A stretch of 64,000 nucleotides of DNA from Pandoraea thiooxydans. GTDB lineage: Bacteria > Pseudomonadota > Gammaproteobacteria > Burkholderiales > Burkholderiaceae. The translations under genes were made by a program, and so were the position numbers. A model generated the notes under the pieces. That model had not been told where the DNA came from. It worked only from the letters and a program-made list of their open reading frames with translations, and searched no databases. Below are positions 18,184-26,613 of this stretch, one piece after another; within the stretch, counting starts at the first letter, position 1; each line of letters starts with the position of its first letter. Where the stretch lies: the NCBI RefSeq assembly GCF_001931675.1, contig NZ_CP014839.1, positions 4,278,001 through 4,342,000 on the forward strand. The letters are read 5' to 3'.

Positions 18184-18672
18184 ATGCCAAGCATTGTGTT
18201 GGATAAAACGGATCGAAAAATTCTGGCGCTGCTTCAGGAGAACGGGCGGCTATCGAATCTGGAAGTGGCCGAACGGGTGAATTTATCGCCGAGCCCTTGT
18301 TTGAGACGCATTCGGCGCCTGGAAGAGGCGGGGGTGATCCGTGGCTATGTGGCGCTGGTCGATGCTGCGCAGGTCGGCTTGGGGCTGCTGGCGTACGTGA
18401 ATGTGCGCCTCGACAAGCGTGGCGGGCCAGACAGTCGGGGGAAATCCCATGCGGAGCTGTTTCGCGCGGCGGTTGCGGCGTGGCCGGAGGTCGTCGGGTG
18501 TTATGCGATGACCGGCGAGATGGATTACTTGTTACGCGTGCATGTGCAGGATATGGAGCACTTTTCCCGTTTCGTGCAGGACGAGCTGCTGCATCACCCG
18601 AGCGTGATCGACGTCAAGACGAGTTTTGTGCTGGCGCGTTTCAAGGAGACCACGGCGCTGCCGCTGCCGTGA
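18184..18672 (+). CDS. Lrp/AsnC family transcriptional regulator, probably controlling hpd
   Basis: A 162-residue protein. The N-terminal winged helix-turn-helix (DKTDRKILALLQENGRLSNLEVAERVNLSPSP... about residues 7-55) is followed by the RAM/AsnC effector domain, with CYAMTGEMDYLLRVHVQDMEHFSRFV. GAGGAG precedes ATG 18184; an upstream in-frame ATG lacks a ribosome site. Divergence from hpd suggests response to tyrosine, phenylalanine or a ketoacid, but the effector cannot be read from sequence. Confidence 0.9.
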   Translation: MPSIVLDKTDRKILALLQENGRLSNLEVAERVNLSPSPCLRRIRRLEEAGVIRGYVALVDAAQVGLGLLAYVNVRLDKRGGPDSRGKSHAELFRAAVAAWPEVVGCYAMTGEMDYLLRVHVQDMEHFSRFVQDELLHHPSVIDVKTSFVLARFKETTALPLP

Positions 18673-18697
18673 AGGCGGCCGAGATCATGGATTGACG

Positions 18698-18722
18698 ATA
18701 AAAAACCCGGCCGTAGCCGGGT
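18698..18722 (-). terminator. Terminator for the minus-strand GNAT gene
   Basis: A CCCGGC / GCCGGG stem with a CGTA loop; the A-run at 18698-18705 is a T-run on the minus strand. It lies 22 nt after the GNAT stop and also between two convergent genes. Confidence 0.85.
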
Positions 18723-18744
18723 GGAGGTGAATCGTCGACCGGGT

Positions 18745-19407
18745 TCAGGCGACTTTCAGTTGCGGCAGCCACGCCGCCAGCAGTTGCTTGGTGTCGCGCA
18801 CCTGCCGCTTGACCGCATAGTCGAAGGTTGCCGCCTGCTCCTGCAGGATTTCGTCGACGACTGTGGCGGTGTCGGCCGGCGGCAGTGTCAGATAGGCGTC
18901 GGCTTCGCCATACGCGTAGTTGATGTCCATGCCAGCCTTTTTCGCGATGTGCATCATGGTGGCATTGCGCGACAGGCAGTGCATATACAGTGTCTTGACG
19001 TGCTTGTTGCGGCAGTGCATGGCGGTGCGTTCGAACAGCCGTGAGCCGATCCCTTGGCCGCGGGCCTGCGCCAGCACGGACACGCCGAATTCGGCGACAC
19101 GCTCGGAGCCATTGTCGGGAAGCATGGCGACATGCGCCGCGGCGATCAGATTCAGGTTGTCGTCGAAGACGCCAAAGACCGTGTCGCGAGAGAAATCGAT
19201 GCCGCCGACGTAACCCTCGATGATGGCATCGCTGACGACCTGGCCGAAGCGTAGCAGGCGGTCGTCCTCGTCCAGCATGGCGAGGTGCTCGAACAGCTGG
19301 TGGCGATCAGCGGAGGTGAGTTCCCGGATCAGGACAGCGGTTTGCGCGGGATGGGCCGGCACGGGGTCGGCTGCGGGGATGGCGAAAATGCGTTCGAATA
19401 AGTTCAT
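18745..19407 (-). CDS. GNAT family N-acetyltransferase
   Basis: 220 residues. After an N-terminal stretch of about 25 residues, the GNAT core runs from VLIRELTSADRHQLFEHLAMLDEDDRLLRFG. Acetyl-CoA motif A is AQARGQGIGSRLFERTAMHC (about 112-131), followed by LYMHCLSRNATMMHIAKKAGM, the typical motif B region. The substrate is unknown. GAGGGG precedes the ATG at 19407. It has its own terminator and an AT-rich upstream region (19440-19510) that likely holds its promoter. Confidence 0.85.
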   Translation of the reverse strand: MNLFERIFAIPAADPVPAHPAQTAVLIRELTSADRHQLFEHLAMLDEDDRLLRFGQVVSDAIIEGYVGGIDFSRDTVFGVFDDNLNLIAAAHVAMLPDNGSERVAEFGVSVLAQARGQGIGSRLFERTAMHCRNKHVKTLYMHCLSRNATMMHIAKKAGMDINYAYGEADAYLTLPPADTATVVDEILQEQAATFDYAVKRQVRDTKQLLAAWLPQLKVA

Positions 19408-19603
19408 GGCGGGCCCCTCGGGGCGCCGGCTCTCGTGGCCGGAACAATATGATGCAATGCAACATATTATACAGACATTTATAGGTATTAACCCTTATTT
19501 TTCTGAGAAGATTCCGAATGGATCCTCTATTTTTCCTGCCTGTGTAACGGGCCGTGAGGCTGAATGCCATGCCGTAGTGCAGCAAATTTGCGCCGCTCGA
19601 GGG

Positions 19604-19638
19604 CAAAAAAAGCGGCCGGTGCATAGCCACCGGCCGCT
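19604..19638 (-). terminator. Terminator for the MBL-fold gene
   Basis: An 11-bp stem (AGCGGCCGGTG / CACCGGCCGCT) with a 6-nt loop, flanked by a run of A at 19605-19610 that is a T-run on the minus strand. Confidence 0.92.
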
Positions 19639-19661
19639 TTGGCTGCTTTGCTGGCGCCTGA

Positions 19662-20624
19662 TTACGCGCTTTGCAGGGCGCCCCACATTTCTTTGTCGCG
19701 CTCGGCGGTCCAGATGCGCGGGTGTTTGGTGCCGTTGGCCTCGTCATATGCCCGGCTCACGTCGAAGGGCAGGCAGTGTTCGTAGATGAAGACATGTCCG
19801 AATTTCGGATCCATCTGAGTTCGCGTGTAGTCGAACGCTTCCTTGAGCGATAGGCCCTTGTCGACCGCGGTCCGAGCGCTGCTCAGCAAGGTGGTGACGA
19901 AATCGCGGGTGTAATCGAGCCCCTCGTTGACGCGTTCGGGGGTGGTCAGCGCCGGGCCGCGGCCGGGGACGAGCTTTTCCGCTTTCATCGCGCGCAGGGC
20001 CTCGAGCGTGGCGGGCCATTCTTCCAATTGGGCATCGCCCGTGTAGGCCGCGGCCTCGAATTCAACCAGATCGCCGGAGAAAAGCACTTTTTGCTGCGGC
20101 AGCCAGACGATGGTGTCGCCCTTCGTGTGGCCCATGCCGACGTGCATGATCTTGACTTCCAGCTGGCCCATGAAAAGGGTCATTTCCTTTTCGAACACCA
20201 GGGTCGGCCAGGTCAGGCCGGGGATCGAGTCGACCGCCTGGAACAGGCGCGGGAATCGCTCGATCTCGGACTTCATGTCGGCCTCGCCGCGCTCGACGAT
20301 CATCTCGTAGGTGCCGCGGCTGGCGATGATTTGCTCGCACCCTTCGGCTTTGTAAGCCGCTGCGCCGAGCACGCGAACCGCATGGTAGTGGGTCAGCACG
20401 ACGTATTTGATCGGCTTGTCGGTAATTGCGCGGATGTGGGCGATCAGTTCCTTGGCCATCACCGGGGTTGCGGTGGTGTCGATCACCATCACGCCGTCGT
20501 CACCGATGATGACGCCGGAGTTCGGGTCGCCCTCGGCCGTATAGGCATAGGCGTTATCCGAAAGCTTGGTGAAAGTGGTTTTTTTGGCGGCCAGGTCGCC
20601 TCGGGACGCGAATTGTTTGCTCAT
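19662..20624 (-). CDS. MBL-fold hydrolase-like protein with an altered metal motif
   Basis: A 320-residue protein with metallo-beta-lactamase fold features: GVIIGDDGVMVIDT, the first histidine motif THYHAVRVLGA (78-88), GHTKGDTIVWLPQQKVLFSGDLVE with the later His and Asp ligands. The usual HxHxDH reads H79-Y-H81-A-V83-R84, so the Asp and third His are replaced. One metal site is therefore probably lost or reshaped, and the reaction is unknown. No signal peptide is visible. AGGATATCCC precedes ATG 20624. It lies next to the PaaR-type TetR gene with the same orientation. Confidence 0.82.
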   Translation of the reverse strand: MSKQFASRGDLAAKKTTFTKLSDNAYAYTAEGDPNSGVIIGDDGVMVIDTTATPVMAKELIAHIRAITDKPIKYVVLTHYHAVRVLGAAAYKAEGCEQIIASRGTYEMIVERGEADMKSEIERFPRLFQAVDSIPGLTWPTLVFEKEMTLFMGQLEVKIMHVGMGHTKGDTIVWLPQQKVLFSGDLVEFEAAAYTGDAQLEEWPATLEALRAMKAEKLVPGRGPALTTPERVNEGLDYTRDFVTTLLSSARTAVDKGLSLKEAFDYTRTQMDPKFGHVFIYEHCLPFDVSRAYDEANGTKHPRIWTAERDKEMWGALQSA

Positions 20625-20746
20625 GGGATATCCTGTCTCTCCGGTTAAACTAATCGTAATGAATTACGTATTATTTAATTATAGATGAGCGCAGCTATTT
20701 TGTCAGAATCCCGTCGTTCGCGTCCGATGGCCGGATCGAACCGAAC

Positions 20747-21349
20747 TCAGGGCGCGCCGAGTCCATGCTCGAAGACCTGGATGACCTCTTCGGCAAAATC
20801 GCGATATCCCATGCGGCCGCCCGGCTTGAGCCAGGTGAATGTCCAGTTGATCATGCCGAACAACATCATGGTCAGGGCGGTTCGATTGTCTTTGTTGACG
20901 CGCTGCGGGTAGGCTCGCGCCAATTGTCGCGTGAAGGCTGCGACGACGTCGCGTTGCCGATTCAGGACGATCTCGCGCTGTTCGTCGGCGAGGAACTTGA
21001 CGTCGTTCAACAGTGCGATGTGGCGCGTCTGCGATGTTTCATATTCGTGCAAGAACGCGCGCACGAGTTCGGCGAAGGTTTCCTGCTCGGACAGATTGCG
21101 GCGCTGACCGAGTGCCTCGACCTCGGCGATGATCAGCATCAGACGCTTGGTGTAGCGATCCAGCAAATCGAAAAGGATCGCCTCCTTGCTGGCGTAGTAG
21201 TGGTACAGGCGAGCTTTCGACGTGCCGCAGATTGCCGCGAGTTCGGACATCGACGTGCTGGGGTAGCTGGATTGAGCGAACGCCTGTGCCGCGACGTCTA
21301 GAATTTGTTCGCGTTGCGATTCGTGGTTGGGAGCCTTGGTACGTGCCAT
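20747..21349 (-). CDS. paaR: TetR family repressor, PaaR-type (phenylacetate regulon)
   Basis: 200 residues. The TetR helix-turn-helix is at about 15-60 (REQILDVAAQAFAQSSYPSTSMSELAAICGTSKARLYHYYASKEAIL); the rest is an all-helical ligand domain. The start lies 2 nt after the stop of the DUF1835 gene, so they share a transcript. The order paaABCDE–DUF1835–TetR matches what I recall from Burkholderia, where the TetR protein PaaR represses paa genes until phenylacetyl-CoA appears. The assignment is supported by the perfect palindrome at the paaA promoter (26165-26178). Target identity is inferred, not shown. Confidence 0.82.
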   Translation of the reverse strand: MARTKAPNHESQREQILDVAAQAFAQSSYPSTSMSELAAICGTSKARLYHYYASKEAILFDLLDRYTKRLMLIIAEVEALGQRRNLSEQETFAELVRAFLHEYETSQTRHIALLNDVKFLADEQREIVLNRQRDVVAAFTRQLARAYPQRVNKDNRTALTMMLFGMINWTFTWLKPGGRMGYRDFAEEVIQVFEHGLGAP

Positions 21350-21351
21350 TG

Positions 21352-22134
21352 TTATAGTCGTGTGAGTTCACAGTTGGACGAGTCGTACGGATCTCCGCGC
21401 AGCTCCAGGCGGCCGGACGCCTGCAATTCCCGGTAACGCCAGAGCACAAACGTGTCGGTTGCGAAGAAACCTCGTATGGCCTGTGTGGCTGCCGCAATCG
21501 TCAGGCTGGTGGAAATCGCCGTCTCGGGCAGCAGCGCCATCAGGGTTTCGTCGACGTCTGCATAGGTGCCGCCTTCGAAGGTGTTGTGCTGCCAGCGGCG
21601 AATCTGCGTCTCGGCATGCTTCAGGGCGCGCCATTCCAATGCAAGACGGCCGATACGCAGCACGGAGATCGGCGCGATCAGCCTGAGCCGGGTGGCAATC
21701 ACCGACTCGGGATACATCGCAAGGGCCGTCGGAGCATCGGCAGCCAGCCCGGGGTTGCCGAGGTCTGGCGCTTTAAGGGCAACTTCGTTCAGCCTCGCCG
21801 GGCAGGTACGCAAATGAAAGGCGACGCGTCGCAGCATCAGCTGATCGGCCGCGCTGTCACCGTGCCAGATCGAAACTTGGTTGGATTCCCCGGCCAGCTC
21901 GCGCAGCGTGTCGAGTTCGCTCGTCAGATCCAGTGAAAAATCCCGCTTGAGCATGGGCGCGACGCGCTGCCAAAAGGCTGCGCGTTGCCGGGGGTCGTCG
22001 TCGATTTCGCGCAACGGGCCGATAGCCAGGTCGTCGCGCAGGACAACCACGCGCTCCCCGCGCCCTGCATGCTCGAGCACTTGCCGCATGACGCCGCCGG
22101 CATGGTCGCCATTGACGATGTGAGTGTATTCCAT
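21352..22134 (-). CDS. DUF1835 domain protein of unknown function
   Basis: 260 residues. The N-terminal HIVNGDHAGGVMRQ and VVVLRDDLAIGPL are the hallmarks of DUF1835; the rest is helical and Arg-rich with no recognised motif. It lies between paaE (68 nt) and the TetR gene (2-nt gap), all on one strand, so it is probably the sixth gene of the paa transcript. A role in phenylacetate metabolism or its regulation would be guesswork. Confidence 0.82.
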   Translation of the reverse strand: MEYTHIVNGDHAGGVMRQVLEHAGRGERVVVLRDDLAIGPLREIDDDPRQRAAFWQRVAPMLKRDFSLDLTSELDTLRELAGESNQVSIWHGDSAADQLMLRRVAFHLRTCPARLNEVALKAPDLGNPGLAADAPTALAMYPESVIATRLRLIAPISVLRIGRLALEWRALKHAETQIRRWQHNTFEGGTYADVDETLMALLPETAISTSLTIAAATQAIRGFFATDTFVLWRYRELQASGRLELRGDPYDSSNCELTRL

Positions 22135-22202
22135 GCGGCCAGTTTACACTGGTACGGCCACCGTTCCGTCGCGTTGGCACGATGCGCTGGCGTTTTCCCT
22201 CG

Positions 22203-23291
22203 TCAACGCTCGTCGTAACTGACGACAACGCGCTCGCTTACTGGATGCGCCTGGCAGGTCAGGATGAAGCCCTGCGCGATCTCGTGATCTTCCAGCGTGT
22301 AGTTCTTGTCCATCTTGACTTCGCCCTCCAGCACTTTGGCCCGGCAGGTGCAGCAGACGCCGCCCTTGCAGGCGTATGGCAGTGCCAGGCCGGCCCGCAG
22401 ACCGGTGTCGAGGATGCTCTGGCCTTCATAGGGCTGGCGCAGGCGGCGTTCCTTGCCGTCGAGCACGACCACCAGGTCGGCCGCAGGCGTGCTGTCGGTG
22501 ATTTCGATCGGCTTGGCGCCGGCCTGAGGCAGCGGAATGCCGAAGCGCTCGACATGAATCTTCTGCTTGGCCACCCCGGCGTCGGCCAGTGCGGCCTCGG
22601 CGGCGTCCATCATCGGGGCCGGGCCGCAGATGAATGCTTCGTCGATGCTCGCCGGCGGGATCAGGGTGTCGAGGAAGGCCGCGCATTTTGCCTGGTCGAG
22701 CAGGCCGCTGAAGAGGTCGATTTCCTGTGCTTCGTCGGACAGCACGTGGTAGAGCCGCAGACGGCCGAGGTAGCGGTTTTTCAGGTCTTCAAGTTCTTCG
22801 GCGAACATGATGGTCGGCACGGCGCGGTTGCCGTAGACCAGGGTGAATTCACTGCGCGGCTCGGCCGCCAGCGTGGTCTTGATGAGCGCGAGCATTGGCG
22901 TGATGCCCGAGCCGCCGGCAAAGCCGACATAGTGCTTGCGCTGTGCCGCGTCCAGCGGCGTGAAGAAACGCCCGTCGGGCGTCATGACGTCGATCGCGAT
23001 GCCAGGCCGCAGATGATCGTTGGCGTAATTGGAGAACTTGCCGCCGGGCACGCGCTTGATGCCGATCCGCAGCTCGCCGGTCTGTTCGTAGTCGGGCACC
23101 CCGACGCAGATCGAATATGAGCGGCGGGCTTCCTCGCCGTCGATTTCCGTTTTAAGCGTCAGGAACTGGCCTTGCTTGAATCGGTAGGCGCCCCGCAGTT
23201 CTTGCGGCACGGCAAAGGCGATTGAAATGGCGTCGTCGGTTTCAGCGCGAACGTCGCGAATCGGCAGTTTGTGGAATTGAGGCGTCGTCAT
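22203..23291 (-). CDS. paaE: 1,2-phenylacetyl-CoA epoxidase reductase subunit PaaE
   Basis: A 362-residue flavo-iron-sulfur reductase that feeds NADPH electrons to the PaaABC oxygenase. An FNR-type FAD domain comes first (RRSYSIC about 57-63 binds FAD), then the NAD(P) domain (GFAGGSGITPMLALIK; GPAPMMDAAEAAL). A C-terminal plant-type 2Fe-2S domain has YACKGGVCCTCRAKV, and a last Cys in LTCQAHP. AGGATCTCC precedes ATG 23291, favouring it over the in-frame Met 21 nt upstream. It is fifth in the paaABCDE operon. Confidence 0.95.
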   Translation of the reverse strand: MTTPQFHKLPIRDVRAETDDAISIAFAVPQELRGAYRFKQGQFLTLKTEIDGEEARRSYSICVGVPDYEQTGELRIGIKRVPGGKFSNYANDHLRPGIAIDVMTPDGRFFTPLDAAQRKHYVGFAGGSGITPMLALIKTTLAAEPRSEFTLVYGNRAVPTIMFAEELEDLKNRYLGRLRLYHVLSDEAQEIDLFSGLLDQAKCAAFLDTLIPPASIDEAFICGPAPMMDAAEAALADAGVAKQKIHVERFGIPLPQAGAKPIEITDSTPAADLVVVLDGKERRLRQPYEGQSILDTGLRAGLALPYACKGGVCCTCRAKVLEGEVKMDKNYTLEDHEIAQGFILTCQAHPVSERVVVSYDER

Positions 23292-23347
23292 ATTGGAGAT
23301 CCTGGCGGGCAATGGGTGGCCAATGGCTCTAAAAGGGTGAGGGGCGC

Positions 23348-23920
23348 TCAGTACGGCTTGAAATAATCAAACGGTTCGCGGCAATCGAGGCAGCGGTAGA
23401 GCGCCTTGCAGGCCGTGGAGCCGAACGCGGACAGCAGTTCGGTGTTGCTCGAGTTGCAATGCGGACAGGTCACACCGTGTTGCGGCCGTGGATGAAAGCG
23501 CAAGGGCTGGCTGTCTGAGCGGGCATTCCCGGCGGTCGGCGGTGCGATACCGTACCGTTGCAATTTGTCGCGAGCCTCGTCGGTGATCCAGTCGGTCGTC
23601 CAGGCCGGCGCGAGCACGGTCGTGACGCGATAAGGTCCGACACCCGCCTGCGTGAGGGCGGCGCCGATGTCCTCGGCGATCTGTGCCATGGCGGGGCAAC
23701 CCGAATAAGTCGGCGTGATGACGACCTCGATCACGGCCCCGGCCCCGGCCGCTTCGTCGGCAGACGCGCGCGCGAGCCGGACGTCTCGCAGAATTCCGAG
23801 TTCGCGAATCGACACGACCGGAATCTCGGGGTCGGGCACCGCCTCGAGCGCTTGCCTGGCGCGGGCCAGCACGTCGGTGGACACGGTGTTGGGCGCCATG
23901 GCGGGCGTGGCGTCTACCAT
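23348..23920 (-). CDS. paaD: Phenylacetate degradation protein PaaD (DUF59/MIP18 family)
   Basis: A 190-residue protein thought to assist Fe-S or diiron assembly of the epoxidase. The N-terminal MIP18/DUF59 domain (about 18-110) shows VPDPEIPVVSIRELGILRDV and TPTYSGCPAM with the conserved Cys. The C-terminus is a zinc ribbon with CPHC and CLDC pairs. Its start overlaps the paaC stop by 7 nt, so translation is coupled. Confidence 0.93.
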   Translation of the reverse strand: MVDATPAMAPNTVSTDVLARARQALEAVPDPEIPVVSIRELGILRDVRLARASADEAAGAGAVIEVVITPTYSGCPAMAQIAEDIGAALTQAGVGPYRVTTVLAPAWTTDWITDEARDKLQRYGIAPPTAGNARSDSQPLRFHPRPQHGVTCPHCNSSNTELLSAFGSTACKALYRCLDCREPFDYFKPY

Positions 23921-24723
23921 GACGCGCCAGGATGTTGGCGTGCCAGGCTTTGCATTTCCGCGAGCAGGTAGCCCATGTGCTCGGAGTGCTCGCCGTCTTT
24001 GCCGGTGCTGATGTAGGCGCCAGTCGGCGAGGGCGTGAGCGTGGCGGTGCTAAGGACCTCGTTGACGAGCGCGTCCCAGGCCGGCTTGAGGCTGGCGGTG
24101 CTTACGCCCACGCCAGTGGCGGCAACGGCCTGTTCGATGGCGTCTTCCTGGAACACTTCGTTCATGTAGGGCAACAGGTAGTCGAGTGCGGCCTGGGTGC
24201 GGCGGTGCGAGACCTCGGTGCCGTCGCCGAGCCGAATCAGCCAGTCGCGGGCGTGATGCAGGTGATAGTGCGCTTCCTTGAGCGACTTCGCGGCAATTGC
24301 TGCGAGTTCAGGGTCGAGCGAGGTCGTCAGGGCTTGCCAGAGTTCGACCATCAGCGCCGAGTAGAGGAAGTTGCGTGTGATGGTTACCGCGTAATCCTTG
24401 TCGGCGTGAGCCGTGGCCGAGAGCGGGCCGTAGTGGGGCAATTCGGCCAGCGTCCAGTTGGAGAACTCGCGTTCGTTGCGCCAATAGGCGTAATGGTCCT
24501 CGTCGCGCGCTGGCTGTCCTGTCAGCTCGGCCTCGATTTGGCCGGCGCGCGTGTATAGCAGACGGGCCTGTCCGATCAGGTCGAGGCTGATGTTCGTCAG
24601 CGCGATGTCCTCTTCCAGGATGGGGCCGTGGCCGCACCACTCGCTGTTGCGCTGTCCGAGGATCAGGGCATTGTCGGCGAGTCGGAGCAGATAGGCGAGA
24701 TGTTCCGGGGTGGCTTTTGTCAT
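23914..24723 (-). CDS. paaC: 1,2-phenylacetyl-CoA epoxidase structural subunit PaaC
   Basis: A 269-residue helical ferritin-like protein that pairs with PaaA in the epoxidase core and has lost most of the diiron site. Typical segments are LRLADNALILGQRNSEWCGHGPILEEDIAL, NISLDLIGQARLLY and SLKEAHYHLHHARDWLIRLGDGTEVSHRR. ATG 24723 has AAGAGA upstream; an in-frame Met 14 codons earlier lacks one. It overlaps paaD downstream and follows paaB by 46 nt. Confidence 0.94.
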   Translation of the reverse strand: MTKATPEHLAYLLRLADNALILGQRNSEWCGHGPILEEDIALTNISLDLIGQARLLYTRAGQIEAELTGQPARDEDHYAYWRNEREFSNWTLAELPHYGPLSATAHADKDYAVTITRNFLYSALMVELWQALTTSLDPELAAIAAKSLKEAHYHLHHARDWLIRLGDGTEVSHRRTQAALDYLLPYMNEVFQEDAIEQAVAATGVGVSTASLKPAWDALVNEVLSTATLTPSPTGAYISTGKDGEHSEHMGYLLAEMQSLARQHPGASW

Positions 24724-24769
24724 AACGAATCTCTTGTCGACGCGAGGGCGCGGGCGGCGCGCCACAGCT

Positions 24770-25066
24770 TTACATGTGGTTGACTTCTTCCGGCAACTGG
24801 TAGAACGTCGGGTGCCGGTAGATCTTGTCGGCAGCCGGATCGAACAGTTCCGGTTTGTCTTCCGGTGCGGAGGCGGTAATCGCTACCGACGGCACTACCC
24901 AGATGCTGACGCCTTCCTGGCGGCGGGTGTAGACGTCGCGCGCCATGCGCAATGCCATGCCGGCGTCGGCTGCATGAAGGCTGCCGCAATGCTTGTGCTC
25001 CAAGCCCTGTTTGCTGCGCACGAAAACTTCCCAAAGCGGCCATTCGTTGCTGGTTGCCTGAGTCAT
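24770..25066 (-). CDS. paaB: 1,2-phenylacetyl-CoA epoxidase subunit PaaB
   Basis: A small 98-residue subunit that bridges PaaAC heterodimers. The conserved WPLWEVFVRSKQGLEHKHCGSLHAADAGMALRMARDVYTRR and SIWVVPS are seen. GAGGATCACAC precedes ATG 25066, so I prefer it to the in-frame Met 37 codons upstream. Second gene of the operon. Confidence 0.95.
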   Translation of the reverse strand: MTQATSNEWPLWEVFVRSKQGLEHKHCGSLHAADAGMALRMARDVYTRRQEGVSIWVVPSVAITASAPEDKPELFDPAADKIYRHPTFYQLPEEVNHM

Positions 25067-25109
25067 GTGTGATCCTCGATTGGTCAATGTGTTGAGTCTG
25101 GGTCGCTGC

Positions 25110-26117
25110 TCAAGCGGCTTGCTTGGCGGGTGAATGCTTGGCGTTATAGGCGAGCGCTGCGTCTCTGACCCAGGCACCGTCCTCGTGAGCCTTTACCCGG
25201 GTGCCCAGGCGTTCCTTGTTGCAGGGGCCTTCGCCGTTCACGACGCGCCAGAATTCGGCCCAGTCGATGGTTCCGTAATCATAGTGGCCGCGCTCTTCGT
25301 TCCACTTCAGATCAGGGTCGGGAAACGTGACGCCCAGCACCTTGCCTTGCTCGACGGTGGCGTCCACGAATTTTTGCCGCAGATCGTCGTTCGAGATCCG
25401 CTTGATGCCCCACTTCATGGTTTGAGCGCTGTGAATCGAGTCCTTGTCGCTCGGACCGAACATCATTAGCACCGGCCACCACCAGCGATCGACCGCTTGC
25501 TGGACCATTTGGCGCTGAGCTTCGCTGCCTGACATCATGGCCAGGAGCGCGTCGAACCCCTGACGCTGATGGAAGGACTCTTCCTTGCAGATGCGGATCA
25601 TCGCGCGCGCATAGGGCCCGTAGGTGCAGCGGCACAGCGGAATCTGATTCATGATCGCGGCGCCGTCGACCAGCCATCCGATTACGCCGACGTCGGCCCA
25701 GGTCGGTGTCGGGTAGTTGAAGATGCTCGAGTATTTGGCTTTGCCGGCATGCAGGGCGGCAACCATTTGGTCGCGTGATATGCCCAGCGTTTCCGCGGCG
25801 GAATAGAGGTAAAGCCCATGCCCGCCCTCGTCCTGAACCTTGGCGAGCAGAATGGCCTTGCGCTTCAGGCTCGGAGCCCGGCTGATCCAGTTGCCTTCCG
25901 GCAGCATGCCGATGATCTCCGAGTGCGCATGCTGAGAAATCTGCCGGATGAGCGTCTTGCGATAGGCCTGCGGCATCCAGTCTTGCGGTTCTATTTTTTG
26001 ATCGGCAGCCATGCACTCATCGAAATGTGCCTGTAGTTGTCGGTCCATTTCGCTCAGAGCGGCTTGGTCGCCTAGCGGCGTGACATTGCTGGCCAGATCG
26101 AGAGATTGGGTATACAT
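25110..26117 (-). CDS. paaA: 1,2-phenylacetyl-CoA epoxidase catalytic subunit PaaA
   Basis: A 335-residue diiron oxygenase subunit that epoxidises the ring of phenylacetyl-CoA, the entry to the aerobic phenylacetate pathway. The four-helix diiron fold is seen with [17 protein letters not shown] (Glu67 likely a ligand), DEGGH at 96-100 giving the first ExxH-type pair, and [15 protein letters not shown] as the second. GGAGGCACG precedes ATG 26117. First gene of paaABCDE, with a strong promoter and TetR-type palindrome directly upstream. Confidence 0.96.
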   Translation of the reverse strand: MYTQSLDLASNVTPLGDQAALSEMDRQLQAHFDECMAADQKIEPQDWMPQAYRKTLIRQISQHAHSEIIGMLPEGNWISRAPSLKRKAILLAKVQDEGGHGLYLYSAAETLGISRDQMVAALHAGKAKYSSIFNYPTPTWADVGVIGWLVDGAAIMNQIPLCRCTYGPYARAMIRICKEESFHQRQGFDALLAMMSGSEAQRQMVQQAVDRWWWPVLMMFGPSDKDSIHSAQTMKWGIKRISNDDLRQKFVDATVEQGKVLGVTFPDPDLKWNEERGHYDYGTIDWAEFWRVVNGEGPCNKERLGTRVKAHEDGAWVRDAALAYNAKHSPAKQAA

Positions 26118-26153
26118 AGCAGCGTGCCTCCGGCGAATTAATGGAATTGTCCG

Positions 26154-26181
26154 ATTATAAACCAACCGACCGGTCGGTCAA
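26154..26181 (-). promoter_or_regulatory. Sigma70 promoter of the paaABCDE operon
   Basis: On the minus strand, TTGACC (26181-26176), a 16-nt spacer and a perfect TATAAT (26159-26154) lie 37 nt upstream of paaA. The -35 and spacer overlap the palindrome at 26165-26178. Confidence 0.82.
26165..26178. promoter_or_regulatory. Perfect palindrome ACCGACCGGTCGGT, candidate PaaR operator
   Basis: A 14-bp perfect dyad covering the spacer and edge of the -35 of the paaA promoter, an ideal place for a repressor. The motif matches TetR-type operators with ACCGACCGGTCGGT cores, and the TetR gene lies at the end of the same operon. Confidence 0.82.
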
Positions 26182-26334
26182 TAAATTTCTGTGAAGCCGC
26201 TTGCGGCGCTTGATCGGGTGCGGCGGCGATAACGGTGTTCGGGCGACGCCTTAATGAAGGTTCTGCTTTATTAGTGATTTTGCCGAGGCATGAACCGGCC
26301 TGCGACCGGGAGGATGGTCTAGTTGGCTGGCGCA

Positions 26335-26383
26335 TAAAATATTTAAAAAAGGTCTTGCCAAGGGGGGGGAGGTGGACTAATAT
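26335..26383 (+). promoter_or_regulatory. rrn promoter P1 with UP element and G8 tract in the spacer
   Basis: TTGCCA (26355-26360), a 17-nt spacer and TAATAT (26378-26383) follow the A/T block AAAATATTTAAAAAA, a likely UP element. The spacer contains eight consecutive G (26362-26369). Confidence 0.8.
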
Positions 26384-26506
26384 CTCGCTTCTTCGCGAAG
26401 ACGAGGTTGCTGTTAAGGGGCCGAGGCGGAAGTGAAGAGTGTTGATGGGATTGGCTGTGCGAGGAGTTGAGCGCGGCGCTGGCGAGAAAAAGTTAGCAAA
26501 AACCTG

Positions 26507-26535
26507 TTGACAGAAGCGAGTGTGAAGTAGATAAT
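26507..26535 (+). promoter_or_regulatory. rrn promoter P2
   Basis: A perfect TTGACA (26507-26512), a 17-nt spacer and GATAAT (26530-26535). The sequence after the -10 (ATCTCGCTTCT) is the same as after P1. Confidence 0.88.
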
Positions 26536-26600
26536 CTCGCTTCTCTGCTGCAAACGCAGCGACGCAAAAAACGAAGTGAAGTTGACGAGTTTTGAGCGAA

Positions 26601-26613
26601 TGATCTTTAACAA
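26601..26613 (+). promoter_or_regulatory. boxA antitermination element in the rrn leader
   Basis: TGATCTTTAACAA closely matches bacterial boxA (TGCTCTTTAACAA), the NusB/S10 binding site that keeps RNA polymerase going through untranslated rRNA. Confidence 0.8.
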
